A stretch of DNA of 64,000 bases, from the NCBI RefSeq assembly GCF_019279795.1, contig NC_056725.1, positions 1,611,007,594 to 1,611,071,593 on the forward strand, written 5' to 3'. Positions 61,005 to 64,000 of the stretch are shown here, piece after piece (position 1 is the stretch's first letter; each line of letters opens with the position of its first letter). The translations under genes and the position numbers were made by a program. The stretch comes from Protopterus annectens (Eukaryota; Chordata; Ceratodontiformes; Protopteridae). The notes beneath the pieces are model-generated. The model was given only the letters and a program-made list of their open reading frames with translations. It did not search any database and was not told the origin of the DNA.

Positions 61005-61125
61005 TGTCTTTACCTGGTTCGAATTTGTCAGCATGATGATTATCCTTCTGAACTGTGTAACTCTGGGAATGTATCAACCTTGTGATGATATCGACTGTTC
61101 ATCAGAGCGTTGCAAAATCTTGCAG
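61005..61125 (+). CDS. CACNA1I: Exon of a T-type (Cav3) calcium-channel alpha-1 subunit, domain I S1
   Basis: From TGG at 61015 the frame reads WFEFVS, then [16 protein letters not shown] and [15 protein letters not shown], and stops exactly at a strong donor (CAG|GTAAGAGC at 61125/61126). In Cav3 channels this is the S1 helix of repeat I and the cysteine-bearing S1-S2 loop. The family's next exon normally starts with FDDFIF after KILQ. The YQPCDD..DC..RCKILQ form resembles CACNA1I more than CACNA1G (FRPCEDIAC) or CACNA1H. The channel is a low-voltage-activated calcium pore in the plasma membrane of neurons. The acceptor is less certain. The AG at 61003-61004 gives VFTWFE where the family has VCNPWFE, one residue short; another AG at 61030-61031 would drop the conserved WFE. 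No neighbouring exon lies in the window. Confidence 0.85.
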
Positions 61126-62164
61126 GTAAGAGCACACTATTCTTTTATTATGACTTCTTTTCCTGTTTCTATGAATACATGCAGATGCATAATTTTTCTT
61201 TAATTTTTAGGAGTCCTTTTGAAAAGCAAGGAAGTTACAGAAATGTATATTTTTACTAGTCTCTGATGTCCAGGGGGGGGGGGGGTCCACATTCTAATCT
61301 TTCTTCAAAGAAAATAATGCATCAGGAACTGGAAAAGTACTTTGTCAATTTACAACTCACTTGCCTTCTGTAAAGTTGGAATATTGGGAAATACTGAAAA
61401 AATCTCATGACTTTTCTGGGATTCACAGACCTGAGATATTTTTACTGTACCAACCTGATATTACTATTTGTTATTATAGCATGCTATATTGAACTGCACC
61501 ACTGTATATGTTTCATTTGTTGTCACAACATAGATTCAAGTTAAGGAAGTCACATCAAATAAAAATAATGGATTTTACTGAGCAAAACAGATACATTCAC
61601 AGTTCCCATGGCCCAACATTACCTTGACTGTTTTCCTTCTGGAATGGATTGAGCTACCCTTCCTATTGTAAATTACAACTGAAGGCAATAATTTGAGCCT
61701 TATACCTATCTATCCTCCTACCTGACAGTATTCTATACTACTTAGTACTAGGTAAAAATGCACTTTCCATTAACAGACCAATGCCATCTTGCATCCCTTT
61801 CTTGAAGCATTCCTGATAGCTACTTTGCAAGAATAGCACTTCTACTTCCCTACATTCCCAAATAATGCCATGGAAACTGGCTACATACAACTTCTCATAG
61901 GTCACTTGAAAGGAAAAAGAAAAAAAAAACAGCTAAATGTGACCTTTTGAGAAGGGCTGATTCCTTACTGATTCAGTGTCTGGCAAGTCACCATCTGTAA
62001 CAACAATATGCAGTCCTGTGTTATGGTCAACTTTTTTGGAAAGGATTTGTAAATGTTAGACCTCTACAGCCAAAAAATAAAAAAATAAGATGAGTAACCA
62101 TCAAGAAGGGATCGGACTGCTGTAGCCTTGTGGTAATTTCATCTCAAATCCCTGGGTCCCTGTC
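61126..62164. other. Start of the downstream intron
   Basis: It opens with the donor GTAAGAGC. A poly-G run lies near 61273-61286. I see no exon, tail or terminal repeat before the minisatellite. Confidence 0.5.
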
Positions 62165-64000
62165 ATGATTCAGTCCTTGATCACAGCCATCATTAACACC
62201 TGTTTCACTATCACCCAGCTCACTGCCATCATTAACACCTGTTTCACTATCACCCAGCTCACTGCCATCATTAACAACTGTTTCACTGTCATCCCAGCTC
62301 ACTGCCATCATTAACACCTGTTTCACTGTCACCCAGCTTACTGCCATCATTAACACCTGTTTCACTGTCACCCAGCTCACTGCCATCACAGCTTACTGAC
62401 ATCATTAACACCTGTTTCACTATCACCTAGCTCACTGCCATCATTAACACCTATTTCACTGTCATCGCAACTCACTGCCATCATTAACACCTATTTCACT
62501 GTCATCCTAGCTCACTGCCATCATTAACACCTGTTTCACTATCGACCAGCTCACTGACATCATTAACATCCATTTCACTGTCACCTAGCTCACTGACATC
62601 ATTAACACCTGTTTCACTATCACTCAGCTCACTGCTATCATTAACACCTGTGTTATTGCATCCCAGCTCACTGCCTCATTAACACCTGTTTCACTGTCAC
62701 CCAGCTCACTGCCATCATTAACACGTTTCACTGTCAGCACAGCTCACTGCCATCATTAACACCTGTTTCACTGTCATCCCAGATCACTGCTATCGTTAAC
62801 ATCTGGTTCACTTCATCCCAGCTCACTGCCATCCTTAACACCTGTTTCACTGTCACCCAGCTCACTGCCATCATTAACACCTGTATCATTATCACCCAGC
62901 TTACTGCCTTCATTAACATCTGTTTCACTGTCATCCCAGCTCACTGCCATCATTAATATTGTTTCACTGTCACCCAGCTCACTGCCATCATTAACAACTG
63001 TTTCACTGTCATTCAGCTCACTGCCATCATTAACACCTGTTTCACTGTATTTCCAGCTTACTGCCATCATTAACACCTGTTTCACTGTCACCCAGCTCAC
63101 TGCCATCATTAACACCTGTTTCACTGTCACCCAGCTCACTGCCATCATTAACACCTGTTTCACTGTCACGCAGCTCACTGCCATCCCAGCTCACTGACAT
63201 CATTAACATCTGTTTCATTGTCATCCCAGCTCACTGCCATCATTAACACCTTTTTCATTGTCTCCCAGCTCACTGCCATCATAAACACCTGGTTCACTGT
63301 CATCGAAGCTCACTGCCATCATTAACACCTGTTTCACTATCGACCATCTCACTGACATCATTAACATCTGTTTCACTGTCACCTAACTGACTGCCGTCAT
63401 TAACATCTGTTTCACTGTCATCCCAGCTCACTGCCATCATTAACATTGTTTCACTGTAACCCAGCTCACTGCCATCATTAACACCTGTTTCACTATCGAA
63501 CATCTCACTGACATCATTAACATCTGTTTCACTGTCACCTAACTGACTGCCATCATTAACATCTGTTTCACTGTCATCCCAGCTCACTGCCATCATTAAC
63601 ATTGTTTCACTGTAACCCAGCTCACTGCCATCGTTAACACCTGTTTCACTATTGACCATCTCACTGACATCATTAACATCTGTTTCACTGTCACCTAACT
63701 GACTGCCATCATTAACACCTGTTTCATTATCACTCAGCTCACTGCCATTGTTAACACCTGTTTCATTGCATCCAAGCTCACTGCCTCATTAACACCTGTT
63801 TCACTGTCACCCTGCTCACTGCCATCATTAACACCTGTTTCACTGCCAGCACAGCTCACTGCCATCATTAACACCTGTTTCACTATCACCCAGCTCACTG
63901 CCATCATTAACACCTGTTTCACTATCACCCAGCTCACTGCCATCATTAACAACTGTTTCACTGTCATCCCAGCTCACTGCCATCATTAACACCTATTTCA
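62165..64000. repeat. 39-bp minisatellite, about 47 copies, runs off the window
   Basis: The unit is actgccatcattaacacctg followed by tttcactgtcacccagctc, with variants (catcccagctc, 40 bases; gacatcattaacatctg; short attgtttc forms). Because 39 is a multiple of three, the minus strand stays open over long stretches as a 13-residue repeat (SETGVNDGSELGD or its other-frame version MAVSWVTVKQVLM). Unit length changes break these frames, and no start or splice context supports a protein. A 156-bp (four-unit) higher-order repeat lies at about 63341-63660. Confidence 0.95.

Noticed and set aside
61030-61031. Alternative splice acceptor AG just before the CATGATG of the exon
   Set aside because: Using it would remove the conserved WFE residues, which are clearly readable in frame upstream.

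Overview
This window is vertebrate nuclear DNA, almost entirely repeats, and it lies inside the introns of one host gene. The only host coding sequence I can support is one exon on the + strand at about 61005-61125. Its translation matches the first transmembrane segment and following cysteine loop of domain I of T-type (Cav3) calcium-channel alpha-1 subunits, and looks most like CACNA1I. Everything upstream therefore reads as a very long intron, and the DNA downstream as the next intron. The transposon mix (CR1/L2-group LINEs, Penelope-like elements with a GIY-YIG nuclease, a V-SINE-like SINE, a Gmr1-like Ty3/Gypsy fossil, a Tigger/pogo transposon and foldback MITEs), together with the intron size, suggests a non-mammalian vertebrate with a bloated genome. 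A lungfish would fit well; amphibians, other ancient fishes and cartilaginous fishes are not excluded.

Layout. 1-1.04 kb: 3' part of a Penelope-like element (PLE1). 1.04-3.2 kb: AT-rich DNA with one worn LINE scrap. 3.2-5.86 kb: a LINE of family alpha with a nearly intact reverse transcriptase, abutted by an inverted PLE (PLE3, 5.94-6.6 kb). 6.6-12.2 kb: old intronic DNA, a GT microsatellite and a decayed CR1-type LINE. 12.3-31.66 kb: one deep nest. An alpha LINE (minus) is split by an L2-type gamma LINE (minus). That LINE is split by a Gmr1-like LTR fossil (minus, 1.3-kb LTRs, 5-bp target duplication). One LTR is split by another alpha LINE (plus). That LINE is split by a Tigger transposon (minus) and by a 610-bp foldback MITE, and the Tigger is split by a CR1-type beta LINE (minus). 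A Penelope copy with an inverted 5' part (PLE2) sits inside the LTR fossil.

32.74-44.25 kb: another minus-strand alpha LINE whose 5' side carries about 7.8 kb of tandem sequence, including about 66 copies of a 98-bp unit. 44.26-51.5 kb: mostly unassigned intron DNA with a V-SINE-like SINE at about 49.86-50.16 kb. 51.54-56.2 kb: a near-complete CR1-type beta LINE (minus) with ORF1 (zinc finger plus SGNH esterase) and ORF2 (endonuclease plus RT). 56.3-59.2 kb: four non-autonomous DNA elements, two of them embedded in TA microsatellites. 59.4-59.64 kb: a LINE tail. 61.0 kb: the calcium-channel exon. 62.16-64.0 kb: a 39-bp minisatellite with a 156-bp higher-order unit, running off the window end.

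All readings are by eye. Percentages, copy numbers and element edges are estimates unless a terminal motif or target duplication is quoted. 'Alpha', 'beta' and 'gamma' are labels used only here for three LINE families recognised by shared 3' tails and protein motifs.
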